Assembly: GCF_943912825.1 (NCBI RefSeq)
Contig: NZ_CALTUX010000007.1
Location: forward strand, 1-64,000
Length of the DNA: 64,000 bases
Reading direction: 5' to 3'
Source of the DNA: an uncultured Anaerococcus sp.
GTDB lineage: Bacteria > Bacillota > Clostridia > Tissierellales > Peptoniphilaceae
This document shows, one piece after another, positions 1 through 9,268 of this stretch; within the stretch, counting starts at the first letter, position 1, and the number at the start of each line of letters is the position of its first letter. The notes beneath the pieces are model-generated. The model worked only from the letters and a program-made list of their open reading frames with translations. It was not told where the DNA came from and searched no databases. The translations under genes and the position numbers were made by a program.

Positions 1-2360
1 GCTGGTAGGAATTTACCTGCGTCATCTCTTGATAGACCGAAGGTCATTTGTGTAAGGTCGTTTGTACCGAAGCTGAAGAAGTCTGTGATTTGAGCTATTT
101 CATCAGCTGTTATAGCTGCTCTTGGGATTTCAATCATGGTACCTAGTAGGTATTTGATTTCCATACCTTGTTCTTCAAATACTTTTTCAATTTCTTTTAC
201 AACTATATCTTTTACGTAAGCTAGTTCGTGTACATCTGATGAAAGTGGGATCATGATTTCTGGAACTACTTTTATGCCTTCTTTATTTAGTCTAATAGCT
301 GCTTGCATGATTGCTCTTGCTTGCATTCTTGAGATTTCTGGATAGATTACACCAAGTCTTAGGCCTCTGAAACCTAGCATTGGGTTTACTTCTTGAAGTT
401 CAGAAATTCTTTCGTGAATTCTTGCTGGTTGCATCTTTAATTCTAGGGCAAGGTCAGCGATTTCTTTTTCTCCCTTTGGTAGGAATTCGTGAAGTGGTGG
501 GTCAAGAAGTCTAACAGTTACTGGTCTTTCTTCCATTAGTTTGTAGATTTGATAGAAGTCTTCTTCTTGCATTGGAAGGATTTTATCTAGGGCTGCTTGT
601 CTTGTTTCAAGATCAGAAGCTAGAATCATCTTTCTAACTTGGAAGATTCTATCATCAGCAAAGAACATATGTTCTGTTCTACATAGACCTATACCTTCAG
701 CGCCAAATTCTAGAGCTTGTTTTGCATCTCTTGGTGTATCGGCATTTGTTCTAACTTTCATATCTCTATATTTATCTACCCATTCCATGAATGTTCCAAA
801 TGCTCCGTGCATTTGTGGTGGTTGGGTCTCAAGAGCTCCTGCATAGATTGCACCTGTTGAACCATCTATTGAAATTGTATCTTGATCTGTTAAAACTACA
901 TCGCCTACTCTTAGGGTATGTTCAAGTTCGTTTACGTGGATATCTGAAGCACCAGATACACAGCATTTACCCATACCTCTTGCTACTACTGCAGCGTGTG
1001 ATGTCATACCGCCTCTTGCTGTAAGGATACCTACGGCTGATACCATACCTTCTAGGTCTTCTGGGCTTGTTTCTTCACGAACAAGGATTACAGTTTCACC
1101 ATCTTTGGCTCTTTTTGCAGCTTCTGGGGCAGAGAAAGCTATCTTACCTACTGCTGCTCCTGGAGATGCTGCAAGACCTACTGTTAGGGCTTCTGCCTTA
1201 TCTACAGCTGCTTGAGTGAAGGTAGGGTGGAGAAGTCCGTCTAAGTCTTGTGGGTTAACTCTTAATAGAGCTTCTTTTTCGTCAACTAAGCCTTCTTCTA
1301 CCATATCTACAGCTACTTGGACAGCTGCTTGGGCAGTTCTTTTACCATTTCTAGTTTGTAATAAATAGAGTTTACCATCTTGGATAGTAAATTCCATATC
1401 TTGCATATCTTTATAGTGTTTCTCAAGAGTTTGAGCTGTGTTTGCAAATTCTTCATATACTTCAGGCATTAAGTCTTTTAGATGGCTGATTGGTTCTGGA
1501 GTACGAACACCTGCAACAACGTCTTCACCTTGAGCGTTCATTAGGTATTCACCATATAGAACGTTTTCTCCTGTAGCTGGGTTTCTAGAGAAGGCTACAC
1601 CAGTACCGCTTGTTTCGCCCATGTTACCAAATACCATTGATTGAACGTTAACAGCTGTACCCATTTTATCATCAATTTCGTTTAATTTTCTGTAAAGGAT
1701 TGCCCTGTCGTTATTCCATGATGAAAATACTGCAGCAATAGCAAGGTCTAATTGTTTTCTAGGTTCTTGTGGGAATTCTTCGCCAGCAAGTTCTTTATAA
1801 ACTACTTTATATTTATCAACTACATCTACAAAATCTTCAGCTGTAAGGTCATGGTCAGTTGCAACGCCTTTTTCATTTTTCTTGGCTGTTAGAACTTCTT
1901 CAAATTTATTTTTATCAAGTCCCATTGCAACATCAGCAAACATTTGAATAAATCTTCTATAAGAGTCGTAAGCAAATCTTCTGTTTTGAGTTTTATTTTC
2001 AAGACCCTTAACAGCAACATCATTAAGACCTAAGTTTAGGATAGTATCCATCATACCTGGCATTGATATAGGTGCACCAGATCTAACTGATACTAGAAGA
2101 GGATCTTCGTTATTACCAAAAGTTTTGCCATTGTGTTTTTCTAGGTCTTTAATATGTTCAGTAATTTCAGCATTTAATTCATCCCAAAGCTTTTTATCTT
2201 CTTTGTAATATCTGATACATGCTTCAGTTGTTACTGAGAAACCATAAGGAACATTGATTCCCATGTTGGTCATTTCTGCAAGGTTTGCTCCCTTACCGCC
2301 TAGAAGGCTTCTCATTGATTTGTCGCCTTCATCGAAGTTATAAACGTATTTTGTGCTCAT
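1..2360 (-). CDS. ppdK: Pyruvate, phosphate dikinase (3' end beyond the window)
   Basis: Interconverts pyruvate, ATP and Pi with phosphoenolpyruvate, AMP and PPi in the cytosol. The frame runs open from ATG at 2360 to the left edge, giving 786 residues. The family is about 875 long, so roughly 90 C-terminal residues are missing here. The N-terminus (MSTKYVYNFDEG, then LLGGKGANLAEM) is the ATP-grasp nucleotide domain. The phosphohistidine motif GGMTSHAAVVARGMGK is visible, with the catalytic His at codon 996-998, which is residue 455 in this numbering, and the regulatory Thr two residues before it. Translation is coupled to the upstream regulator gene by an ATGA overlap. The C-terminal PEP/pyruvate barrel is only partly included. 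Confidence 0.97.
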   Translation of the reverse strand, partial: MSTKYVYNFDEGDKSMRSLLGGKGANLAEMTNMGINVPYGFSVTTEACIRYYKEDKKLWDELNAEITEHIKDLEKHNGKTFGNNEDPLLVSVRSGAPISMPGMMDTILNLGLNDVAVKGLENKTQNRRFAYDSYRRFIQMFADVAMGLDKNKFEEVLTAKKNEKGVATDHDLTAEDFVDVVDKYKVVYKELAGEEFPQEPRKQLDLAIAAVFSSWNNDRAILYRKLNEIDDKMGTAVNVQSMVFGNMGETSGTGVAFSRNPATGENVLYGEYLMNAQGEDVVAGVRTPEPISHLKDLMPEVYEEFANTAQTLEKHYKDMQDMEFTIQDGKLYLLQTRNGKRTAQAAVQVAVDMVEEGLVDEKEALLRVNPQDLDGLLHPTFTQAAVDKAEALTVGLAASPGAAVGKIAFSAPEAAKRAKDGETVILVREETSPEDLEGMVSAVGILTARGGMTSHAAVVARGMGKCCVSGASDIHVNELEHTLRVGDVVLTDQDTISIDGSTGAIYAGALETQPPQMHGAFGTFMEWVDKYRDMKVRTNADTPRDAKQALEFGAEGIGLCRTEHMFFADDRIFQVRKMILASDLETRQAALDKILPMQEEDFYQIYKLMEERPVTVRLLDPPLHEFLPKGEKEIADLALELKMQPARIHERISELQEVNPMLGFRGLRLGVIYPEISRMQARAIMQAAIRLNKEGIKVVPEIMIPLSSDVHELAYVKDIVVKEIEKVFEEQGMEIKYLLGTMIEIPRAAITADEIAQITDFFSFGTNDLTQMTFGLSRDDAGKFLP

Positions 2361-3175
2361 AATTTTTCCCTTTCTTTATTTTGATTTAAATAATCAATTA
2401 TAAGTTCCGAAGTTTCTTCTATAGATCTGTAAGTGACATCGATTATCGTACATCCCAAATCATTCATTAATTCAAGTGCGTAATCGATCTCATTTTTGAT
2501 ACGCTCCTTAGAAGAGTAGAGAGAGTCTACTGAAAGATTGAGTGATTTTAGCCTTTCTTCTCTGATTTTTTTAAGTACATCCTTGTCTATAGTTAGACCG
2601 AAAATTTTGCTTGGGTCAATTTCAAAAAGTGCCTGCGGTACTTTTGAATCTATTAGCAAGGGGATGTTACTAACTTTGTATCCCTTACTAGCCATATACA
2701 TGGATAGGGGAGTTTTTGAAGATCTTGAAACTCCTATGATTGCTATGTCGCAATGTTCAAGTCCCCTAAAATCTTGGCCATCATCATATTTTATGGCAAA
2801 ATCTAGGGCATCCATCCTTCTAGAATGGAGAAATTCTGTAGGGTCAATGAAATTTGTTTCTTCGTGAGGGTTTTCACCAAGAATCTTAGCCATGGAATTA
2901 ATCGAATAATCCATAAGTTCAATGCTGTTGATTTCATTAGCCTTGCAGAAATTTTTGACATAGGCATTCATCTTAGAGTCTCTAAAAGAGTGATAAATAA
3001 TTGAATTTTTTGATCTCTTAATTACACCTAGTATACCATTTAGCTTTGTTAAGTTATTGAGATTGTCAAATACTTCTATTTTATATTTGGCATCAAAATG
3101 ACTCATGGTGTTATGAACTATGTCCTTTAGTAGATAAGCACCGCCATCTGATATAAGGTAAATTTTTAAATCCAT
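2357..3175 (-). CDS. PPDK regulatory protein (bifunctional kinase/phosphorylase, DUF299 family)
   Basis: 272 residues. By family, it phosphorylates PPDK on the active-site Thr using ADP and removes the phosphate by Pi-dependent phosphorolysis, so it switches the dikinase off and on. The P-loop GVSRSSKT lies at residues 148-155 and is followed by PLSMYMASKGYKVSNIPL, the family signature. The start at 3175 gives the usual length and N-terminus (IYLISDGGA). The stop overlaps the ppdK start by four bases, so enzyme and regulator are co-translated. Close homologues act on PEP synthase instead; the adjacent ppdK makes PPDK the likely target here. Confidence 0.95.
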   Translation of the reverse strand: MDLKIYLISDGGAYLLKDIVHNTMSHFDAKYKIEVFDNLNNLTKLNGILGVIKRSKNSIIYHSFRDSKMNAYVKNFCKANEINSIELMDYSINSMAKILGENPHEETNFIDPTEFLHSRRMDALDFAIKYDDGQDFRGLEHCDIAIIGVSRSSKTPLSMYMASKGYKVSNIPLLIDSKVPQALFEIDPSKIFGLTIDKDVLKKIREERLKSLNLSVDSLYSSKERIKNEIDYALELMNDLGCTIIDVTYRSIEETSELIIDYLNQNKEREKL

Positions 3176-3180
3176 AACTA

Positions 3181-3383
3181 CTCCTACACCAAGACTCTAA
3201 ATATATTATAACAAAAAAAATCAAATAATGAAAATATTTTCATCAATTCTGAAAATTTTTATTGATATATATTAAATTATATTCATTTTAATAGATTTGT
3301 CTAGTTTAATTTTAGATAAAAATTAATTTACCGTAAGAAAGCCATCGTTTTCATAAAATAGATTTTCCTAGAAGGTCTAGATA
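3181..3383. other. AT-rich intergenic stretch upstream of the valS leader
   Basis: No gene is supported between the PPDK regulator start and the valS promoter. The sequence is very AT-rich with runs of A and T, and probably holds the promoter for the leftward ppdK operon, but I could not pick out convincing boxes for it. Confidence 0.4.
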
Positions 3384-3411
3384 TTGACATTTTGGCAAAG
3401 ATAAATATAAT
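3384..3411 (+). promoter_or_regulatory. Promoter of the valS T-box transcript
   Basis: A perfect TTGACA at 3384-3389 and a perfect TATAAT at 3406-3411 are separated by 16 bases. Transcription would start near 3418, directly before the T-box leader. Confidence 0.8.
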
Positions 3412-3419
3412 AAGACTAT

Positions 3420-3625
3420 TAAATCGAATATTAACAATGAAAAAGGAGTAGTCTAGAAAGAAGCATAGAGAGAAGATGGTTGGTGAAAATCTTACTTGGG
3501 ACTAGACGAAGGTTGTTTTCGTACATGTTAATGTAGCATGCATATATGCAAGAGAGAGTCTTTTTATAAAGAAATTTAGGTGGTAACGCGATAATTCGTC
3601 CTATTAAGCGCTACCGCCTTTTTAT
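3420..3625 (+). promoter_or_regulatory. T-box riboswitch (valine-type) controlling valS
   Basis: The conserved T-box TTAGGTGGTAACGCG lies at 3576-3590 and can pair either in an antiterminator or with the downstream GCGCTACCGCC arm of a terminator that ends in a T run near 3619-3623. Upstream, stem I is recognisable: an AGTA specifier-loop element, a GTCTAG/CTAGAC helix, AGAGAG, and a GGTTGGTGAA distal loop. A GTT triplet at 3512-3514 (with another at 3515-3517) sits where the specifier codon is expected and reads valine, in agreement with the downstream gene. Uncharged tRNA-Val would stabilise the antiterminator and switch the operon on. Confidence 0.9.
3579..3623 (+). terminator. T-box-controlled terminator
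   Basis: GGTGGTAACGC (from 3579) pairs imperfectly with GCGCTACCGCC (ending near 3618), followed by TTTTT. The left arm is the T-box itself, so terminator and antiterminator are mutually exclusive. Confidence 0.8.
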
Positions 3626-3641
3626 ATTGAAAGGAGAAATG

Positions 3642-6278
3642 ATGGATACTAAATATAATCCACAGGATTTTGAAAAGAAAATTTACCAAAAATGGGAAAA
3701 TAATGGATATTTTAAGGCAAAGGTAAATCCAGACAAAAAGCCATTTACAATTGTTATGCCACCACCAAATGTTACAGGTCAACTTCACCTTGGTCATGCC
3801 CTAAACAATACCCTACAAGATATCATAATTAGATATAAGAGGCTTGCAGGATTTGAAGCTTTATGGATACCAGGAACAGACCATGCATCTATATCTACAG
3901 AGGCAAAGGTAGTTGGTAAAATTGCAGCAGAAGGTAAAACTAAGGCTGATCTTGGAAGAGAAGGATTCTTAGAAGAAGCCTGGGACTGGACCCATAAGTA
4001 TGGTGGCACAATCAAAAAGCAACTTAGAACTATAGGTGTTTCTTGCGATTGGGATCACGATTCCTTTACAATGGATGAAAACCTCACAAGAGCTGTAAAA
4101 AGAGTTTTCAAGAAGATGTATGATGATGGCCTAATTTATAGGGGCAATAGGATTGTAAACTGGGACCCAATGGCAGAAACTGCTATCTCTGATGCAGAAG
4201 TTTACCACAAGGATCAAAAGGGCAAGCTTTGGTATATCAAATATCACTATGAAGATTCCGATGATTTTATAACAATAGCTACAACTCGTCCAGAAACTAT
4301 GCTTGGTGACCTTGCTGTAGCAGTAAACCCAGAAGATGATCGTTTTAAGGATAAGATTGGCAAAAATTTAATCTTACCACTTGTAGGTCGTAAAATTCCT
4401 ATAATTGCAGATTCCTACGTAGATATGGAATATGGTACAGGTTGTGTAAAAATCACCCCATCCCATGACCCTAACGACTTTGAAGTAGGTGCTCGTCACG
4501 ACCTTGGCCAATGTGTAGTCCTTGATTCCAAGGCCCACATAATAGATGGCTATGGCAGATATTCTGGCATGGATAGATATGAGGCGAGAAAAGCAATGCT
4601 TGCTGATCTTGAAAAAGAAGGCCTCCTTGTAAAAATAGAAGAGATTGACCACGCTGTAGGCTATTCTGAAAGAACAGATGTTGTAATAGAGCCACTTATT
4701 TCTAAACAATGGTTTGTAAAGATGGATGGCTTTGCAAAAATTTGTATAGATGCCTACAATGATGGCGAATTAAAACTAATTCCTGATAACCTATCCAAAA
4801 CTTACATGAACTGGCTAGAAAACATCAGAGATTGGACAATCTCACGTCAATTATGGTGGGGTCACAGACTTCCAGTATTTTATACAGAAGATGGAGAAGT
4901 CATCGTATCAGAAGAAATGCCAGATGAAAATGGCATGCTAGAGGGTAAAAAAGTCACCCAAGATGAAGATACACTTGATACCTGGTTCTCATCAGCCCTT
5001 TGGCCATTTGCAACCCTTGGTTGGCCAGAAGAAAACGAAGAATTTGACTATTTCTTCCCAACAGATATTTTAATCACAGGTTATGACATAATATTCTTCT
5101 GGGTAATAAGAATGGTATTTGCTTCCCTTTATACAACAGGAAAGGTTCCATTTTCTCACGTATTATTTACAGGTCTAATTAGAGATAGTCAAGGAAGAAA
5201 GATGAGTAAGTCATTAGGAAATGGTGTAGACCCAATAGATGTAGTTGAAAAATTTGGTGCAGATGCCCTAAGATTTACCCTAATTACAGGCAACTCTCCA
5301 GGAAACGATATGAGATATGATGAGGATAAGCTCCTTGCTTCTAGAAACTTTGCCAATAAATTATGGAATGCATCAAGATTTGTCCTAATGAACATAGATG
5401 AAAATGACAAGCTTGATGAAAACTTCGGCGACCTATCCCTAGAGGATGAATGGATTCTAAAGAGATTAAATCAAGTAATAGAAGATGTATCTAAAAACCT
5501 AGACAAGTATGAAATAGGTCTTGCAGCAGACAGGATAGAGGATTTTATCTGGAATGAATACTGCGATTGGTATATAGAATTTGCAAAAATTAGACTATAT
5601 GGCGACGATTCTGAAGAAAAATTACAAGTTAAGAAAGTTCTACTTTACGTTCTTAAAAACATGCTCATCCTTCTTCATCCATTCATGCCATTTATAACAG
5701 AAGAAATCTATTCAGCACTTCCAAACAAAGATGACATGCTAATTGTAGAAAAATGGCCAGAAATAAGAGAAGAATATAACTTTGTAGATGAGGAAAAGAA
5801 TGTAAACTCAGTAATAAAGGCAATAACAGCCATAAGAAACCAAAGGGCAAGCCTAAATGTACCTGCAAAAACCAAACAAAAGCTTACAATTTTAGCAGAA
5901 AATGAAGCAAATAAGGCCCTAATCGAAAAGATTAAAGCCCAATTTATAAACTTAGCAAGCGCAAGCGAGGTAGAAGTAGAAAATAAGGCTGACTATAAAA
6001 TCGAAGATGATGGTATGGTTAAGCTTGTATTTAACGAATTTTCTGTATATATGTCCTTAGATGAACTTATGGACTATGATAAGGAAAGAGCTCGTCTAAA
6101 AGATGAAATTAAAAAGCTAGAAAGTGAAATAAAAAGAGCAGAAGGCAAGCTTTCAAACAAGGGCTTTGTAGATAAGGCACCAGAGGCAGTAGTAAATAAG
6201 GAAAGAGAAAAACTTGAAGGCTACAAAGACCTCCTTCAAAAAACAAAAGAAAGCCTAGAAGAAATTAAGGATAAGTAA
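3642..6278 (+). CDS. valS: Valine--tRNA ligase
   Basis: Charges tRNA-Val in the cytosol. 878 residues, the normal class I ValRS length. The HIGH-type motif is in PPPNVTGQLHLGHAL (residues ~40-52), followed by the CP1 editing domain and the KMSKS motif (GRKMSKSLGNGVDP, ~519). The anticodon-binding domain and a C-terminal coiled coil (ERARLKDEIKKLESEIK...) close the protein. I start it at the ATG at 3642 because AAGGAG at 3631-3636 lies five bases upstream. The ATG at 3639 is too close and an upstream TTG has no ribosome site. The T-box leader fits its identity. The stop overlaps the next start by one base (TAATG). Confidence 0.98.
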   Translation: MDTKYNPQDFEKKIYQKWENNGYFKAKVNPDKKPFTIVMPPPNVTGQLHLGHALNNTLQDIIIRYKRLAGFEALWIPGTDHASISTEAKVVGKIAAEGKTKADLGREGFLEEAWDWTHKYGGTIKKQLRTIGVSCDWDHDSFTMDENLTRAVKRVFKKMYDDGLIYRGNRIVNWDPMAETAISDAEVYHKDQKGKLWYIKYHYEDSDDFITIATTRPETMLGDLAVAVNPEDDRFKDKIGKNLILPLVGRKIPIIADSYVDMEYGTGCVKITPSHDPNDFEVGARHDLGQCVVLDSKAHIIDGYGRYSGMDRYEARKAMLADLEKEGLLVKIEEIDHAVGYSERTDVVIEPLISKQWFVKMDGFAKICIDAYNDGELKLIPDNLSKTYMNWLENIRDWTISRQLWWGHRLPVFYTEDGEVIVSEEMPDENGMLEGKKVTQDEDTLDTWFSSALWPFATLGWPEENEEFDYFFPTDILITGYDIIFFWVIRMVFASLYTTGKVPFSHVLFTGLIRDSQGRKMSKSLGNGVDPIDVVEKFGADALRFTLITGNSPGNDMRYDEDKLLASRNFANKLWNASRFVLMNIDENDKLDENFGDLSLEDEWILKRLNQVIEDVSKNLDKYEIGLAADRIEDFIWNEYCDWYIEFAKIRLYGDDSEEKLQVKKVLLYVLKNMLILLHPFMPFITEEIYSALPNKDDMLIVEKWPEIREEYNFVDEEKNVNSVIKAITAIRNQRASLNVPAKTKQKLTILAENEANKALIEKIKAQFINLASASEVEVENKADYKIEDDGMVKLVFNEFSVYMSLDELMDYDKERARLKDEIKKLESEIKRAEGKLSNKGFVDKAPEAVVNKEREKLEGYKDLLQKTKESLEEIKDK

Positions 6279-7006
6279 TGTACGGTGAGTTTGCCTATAT
6301 TTATGACAAATTATCATTTGATATAGAATATGAAAAGTATGCTAATAATATCAAAAAATTAATAAAAGAATATGGGATAGAAAAGGAGAGGATGCTGGAG
6401 CTAGCTTGTGGCTCTGGCATGCTTACTAATCATTTTTTTGACGATTTTAAAGAAATTGATGCCCTAGATTTGTCAAGTGAAATGCTAGATTGCTTTGCAG
6501 GCAAATATGACAATGACAAGGTAAATCTAATCTATTATGATATGGTTGACTTTGAAAATCCCAAGGCTTATGACCTAATAGTAATACTTCTAGATTCCAT
6601 AAATTATGTTACAGATCCAAAGGATTTAGAAAAACTTTTTAAAAATTGTTATAAGAATCTAAAAGAGGGAGGCCTTCTAATTTTTGATATAAATTCAGAA
6701 ATGAAGATGAGGGAAATCTTTGGGTCAAACTGCTTTGTCTATGAGTATGAAGATATCTTCTACACTTGGGATAATTATATGGAAGATAACCTAGTAGATA
6801 TGGAACTTAATTTTTTTGTGGAAAATCCAGATGGGACCTACAAGAGAATAAGGGAATACCAATGTGAAAGAGTCTATAGCATAGATTTCATGGAAGATTT
6901 GGCCAAAAAATCAGGATTTATTGACCTACAAATATTTGATGAAGATACATTTGAAAATGTAGATGAAGATACTTTAAGGGTCTTATTTGCAGCAAGAAAG
7001 GTGTGA
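6278..7006 (+). CDS. Class I SAM-dependent methyltransferase
   Basis: 242 residues with a Rossmann methyltransferase fold. Motif I is LELACGSGML (residues ~40-49), then an acidic strand end (IDALDLSSEML), YYDMVDF and a proline-less motif IV region (DLIVILLDSINYV), with LKEGGLLIFDINSE as post-motif. The substrate cannot be read from sequence. The gene is translationally coupled to valS (TAATG) and followed within a few bases by a cold-shock gene, so it belongs to the T-box-controlled transcript. Proteins of this type often sit beside valS in related Firmicutes (from memory). Confidence 0.85.
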   Translation: MYGEFAYIYDKLSFDIEYEKYANNIKKLIKEYGIEKERMLELACGSGMLTNHFFDDFKEIDALDLSSEMLDCFAGKYDNDKVNLIYYDMVDFENPKAYDLIVILLDSINYVTDPKDLEKLFKNCYKNLKEGGLLIFDINSEMKMREIFGSNCFVYEYEDIFYTWDNYMEDNLVDMELNFFVENPDGTYKRIREYQCERVYSIDFMEDLAKKSGFIDLQIFDEDTFENVDEDTLRVLFAARKV

Positions 7007-7008
7007 AA

Positions 7009-7209
7009 ATGAGTATAGGTGTAGTTAAATTTTTTGATAATAAAAAAGGGTTCGGTTTTATAAAATGGGCCGGAGAAGATATCTTTGTCCATTTTTCAGA
7101 TATAATAACAGATGAAGAATTCAAAAGGCTAGACACAGGCGATAATGTCGAATTTGAGAAAGTAGAAGCCCCTAGAGGGCCTCAAGCCATAAAAGTTAAA
7201 AAGCTATAA
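7009..7209 (+). CDS. Cold-shock-domain protein (CspA family)
   Basis: 66 residues forming one OB-fold cold-shock domain that binds single-stranded RNA or DNA. RNP1 is KGFGFI and RNP2 is DIFVHF. The ATG at 7009 is chosen because AGAAAGG lies about eight bases upstream and the product then matches family length. A GTG at 7003 overlapping the previous stop is possible. It is the last gene of the valS transcript and is followed at once by a terminator. DIITDEEFKRL replaces the more usual loop of CspA, so it is a divergent member. Confidence 0.92.
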   Translation: MSIGVVKFFDNKKGFGFIKWAGEDIFVHFSDIITDEEFKRLDTGDNVEFEKVEAPRGPQAIKVKKL

Positions 7210-7210
7210 A

Positions 7211-7237
7211 ATTTCCTCTTTTGAGGGAATTTTTTTA
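7211..7237 (+). terminator. Rho-independent terminator after the csp gene
   Basis: ATTTCCTC, a TTTT loop, GAGGGAAT, then a T run. It closes the valS-methyltransferase-csp operon. Confidence 0.85.
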
Positions 7238-7271
7238 TGTTAATAATAAGGAATTGCATTAAAACTTCTAA

Positions 7272-7300
7272 TTGATTAACAAACTAAATTGTGTTATTAT
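7272..7300 (+). promoter_or_regulatory. Promoter of the zinc-ribbon/ABC operon
   Basis: TTGATT at 7272-7277, a 17-base spacer, then TATTAT at 7295-7300 with an extended TG at 7292-7293. A GAAAGGGAG ribosome site follows before the ATG at 7324. Confidence 0.7.
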
Positions 7301-7323
7301 AAAAACATAAGAAAGGGAGAATT

Positions 7324-7692
7324 ATGGATTTTTTAGACGGAGTTTTTTCTAAGGTAAGCAAGGCTTCTAACATGGTTAGCGAGTCTGCGAAAACTAAATT
7401 AGAAGAAAGTAAGCTTAGAAAAGAATATAAAAATTTAGAAGAAGAGATGAATGAGGCCCTAAGATTATTAGGATGTGAGGTCTATGATAAGTTGGAAAAA
7501 GGTGAAAGCCTACCAGATTTTAAGGAAGCTAGGGATAATATAAAATCCTTATATGAAAAACTTACAAATCTAAATAGCCAAATAAACATACTAACTAGTG
7601 CCACTAGGAAATGTCCTAATTGTGGTGCAATCTATGAAGCAAATTCAAATTTTTGCCCAATATGTGGCCAGAAGAGAGAAGTAGATGGATAA
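7324..7692 (+). CDS. Coiled-coil protein with C-terminal zinc ribbon
   Basis: 122 residues. The first ~85 are charged and helical (LEESKLRKEYKNLEEEMNEAL), predicted coiled coil with no membrane segment. The C-terminus is a four-cysteine ribbon, CPNCGAIYEANSNFCPICGQ (residues ~98-117), likely binding zinc. First gene of an operon with an ABC ATPase that carries a similar ribbon at its N-terminus; the two genes overlap by eight bases. The shared ribbons suggest the proteins work together, perhaps as a scaffold or sensor for the transporter. No specific function is recognised. Confidence 0.8.
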   Translation: MDFLDGVFSKVSKASNMVSESAKTKLEESKLRKEYKNLEEEMNEALRLLGCEVYDKLEKGESLPDFKEARDNIKSLYEKLTNLNSQINILTSATRKCPNCGAIYEANSNFCPICGQKREVDG

Positions 7693-9268
7693 GTATTTTT
7701 TAAAAGAAAAATGTCCTCAGTGCTCTCATAATTTAAAGATAGGATATAAGTATTGCCCCAATTGTGGCATATTAATTTCAAACGATGGGCCGAGAGTAAA
7801 GAGAACATCATTTATAAGCAAAAAAGATTTTGCAAAAGATGACATTCCTTTAGCAAATACTTTGATAAATATGTATGATAGTTTCAGCAAAAGTATCAAT
7901 GCCTCAGATAAAATCCTAAATGCTGATATCTATCCTCTCATAGTCAAAATTGATGAAGAAGTTGAAATTTTAAAATTTAATAAGGAAATAATGTTAGAAG
8001 ATGGATCGATTTTAGCAAATGATTATAAGGGTTATTATTTTAAAGGCAAGCCTAATTCAAATATATTTGTAAATAAGAAGCTTCTAGATCCTAATAAGAA
8101 ATATTATCTTCTTAATAATGACCTAATTGAAGTAAATGGTATAAGTCTTATTTATACGATTTTAGACCAGGAAAATGTGGCATGGAACAAAGAGCCTCTT
8201 GGTGAAGATTTTTTAATAGATGTGGACTTTATAAGTTTTAAAAATGAAAGATTATATATAAAACCGTCTCCTAATGGTCTATATTTAAACAATAAAAAGA
8301 TTTATGATGAAATTATTTTTAACAACAATGATTTTCTTATAGAAAATTCTAGGATGTTTATCCTAAAGGATAATTATTTATTTTATCAAGACGAACTTGA
8401 AGGTTATCAGAAAAAATCAAAGGCCATATTTGCGGTAAATATAAGCAAGGATGACTTCTTGGATGTAGATATCAAAGAAAAAGTTGTAATGACAGAAAAT
8501 GGGCCTAAAACTTTGCTTAAGGATATAAAATTTAAGGCAAAACCAGGAGAGCTTATCCTAGTTTTAGGATCATCAGGTGCTGGCAAATCTACACTATTTA
8601 AAGAGTTTTTAAACCAAGATAATACAAAGTCAACTATAAGTATTGGAAACATCGACTTTGCTAGAAATTTTAATCTAGTTAAGAGAATGGTTTCGACTGT
8701 GCCTCAGTTTGATCTATCAAGGGATAATGACACTGTTTTTATGACCCTTAAAAATTCGGGGGAATTAAAGCTACCTAGAGATTTTACAAAGGATGAGAAT
8801 TTATTAAATGATTATGTCTTAGAAATACTCCAAATGATGAATTTAGATAAGATAAAAGATTCACTTGTTAGAGATTTATCAGGTGGAGAGAGAAAGAGGC
8901 TATCTATAGCCAGTGAATATATCTCATCTCCTGTTGTATTTTTGCTTGATGAGCCAGATTCTGGTCTAGATGGCTATAATGCTAGGTCTATCATGGCTAA
9001 TCTAAGGACAATTGCAGACAATGATAAGATAATTATGCTAATATCTCATAGTCCGGATAGGGCTATTGAATTATTTGATAAGATATTAGTTTTAGGCAAG
9101 AGCCAAAGTGAAAATTGCGGAAAGCTCGCCTTTTATGGTAGCCCTAAAGAAGCGATGGAGTTTTTTGACACAAAAAATATTGAGACAATAGTTGATAGGC
9201 TCTTAGAAGATACAGATTATTATATAGATAAATTTAGAGAAGGGGGAGAAAGTGAATTACCTATCTAA
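7685..9268 (+). CDS. Zinc-ribbon / FHA-like / ABCG-type ABC ATPase
   Basis: 527 residues. Residues 10-27 form a zinc ribbon (CPQC...CPNC). Residues ~70-235 look like two divergent FHA-type beta repeats, each with strand-rich segments around short N-x-K/L turns (VNKKLLDPNKKYYLLNNDLIE; LNNKKIYDEIIFNNNDFLIE). Then comes an ABCG-like nucleotide-binding domain with Walker A GSSGAGKS (~294), signature LSGGERKRLSIASEY (~397) and Walker B VFLLDEPDSGLDG (~417). It has no membrane segment, and the permease is the next gene. FHA plus ABCG ATPase is a known architecture (mycobacterial Rv1747 type), where phosphothreonine binding regulates transport. The ribbon is an unusual addition, and the FHA call is by pattern only. 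Confidence 0.75.
   Translation: MDKYFLKEKCPQCSHNLKIGYKYCPNCGILISNDGPRVKRTSFISKKDFAKDDIPLANTLINMYDSFSKSINASDKILNADIYPLIVKIDEEVEILKFNKEIMLEDGSILANDYKGYYFKGKPNSNIFVNKKLLDPNKKYYLLNNDLIEVNGISLIYTILDQENVAWNKEPLGEDFLIDVDFISFKNERLYIKPSPNGLYLNNKKIYDEIIFNNNDFLIENSRMFILKDNYLFYQDELEGYQKKSKAIFAVNISKDDFLDVDIKEKVVMTENGPKTLLKDIKFKAKPGELILVLGSSGAGKSTLFKEFLNQDNTKSTISIGNIDFARNFNLVKRMVSTVPQFDLSRDNDTVFMTLKNSGELKLPRDFTKDENLLNDYVLEILQMMNLDKIKDSLVRDLSGGERKRLSIASEYISSPVVFLLDEPDSGLDGYNARSIMANLRTIADNDKIIMLISHSPDRAIELFDKILVLGKSQSENCGKLAFYGSPKEAMEFFDTKNIETIVDRLLEDTDYYIDKFREGGESELPI

Noticed and set aside
791..1024. 77-codon plus-strand frame inside ppdK
   Set aside because: Leu/His-rich shadow of the opposite-strand ppdK reading frame, with no ribosome site.
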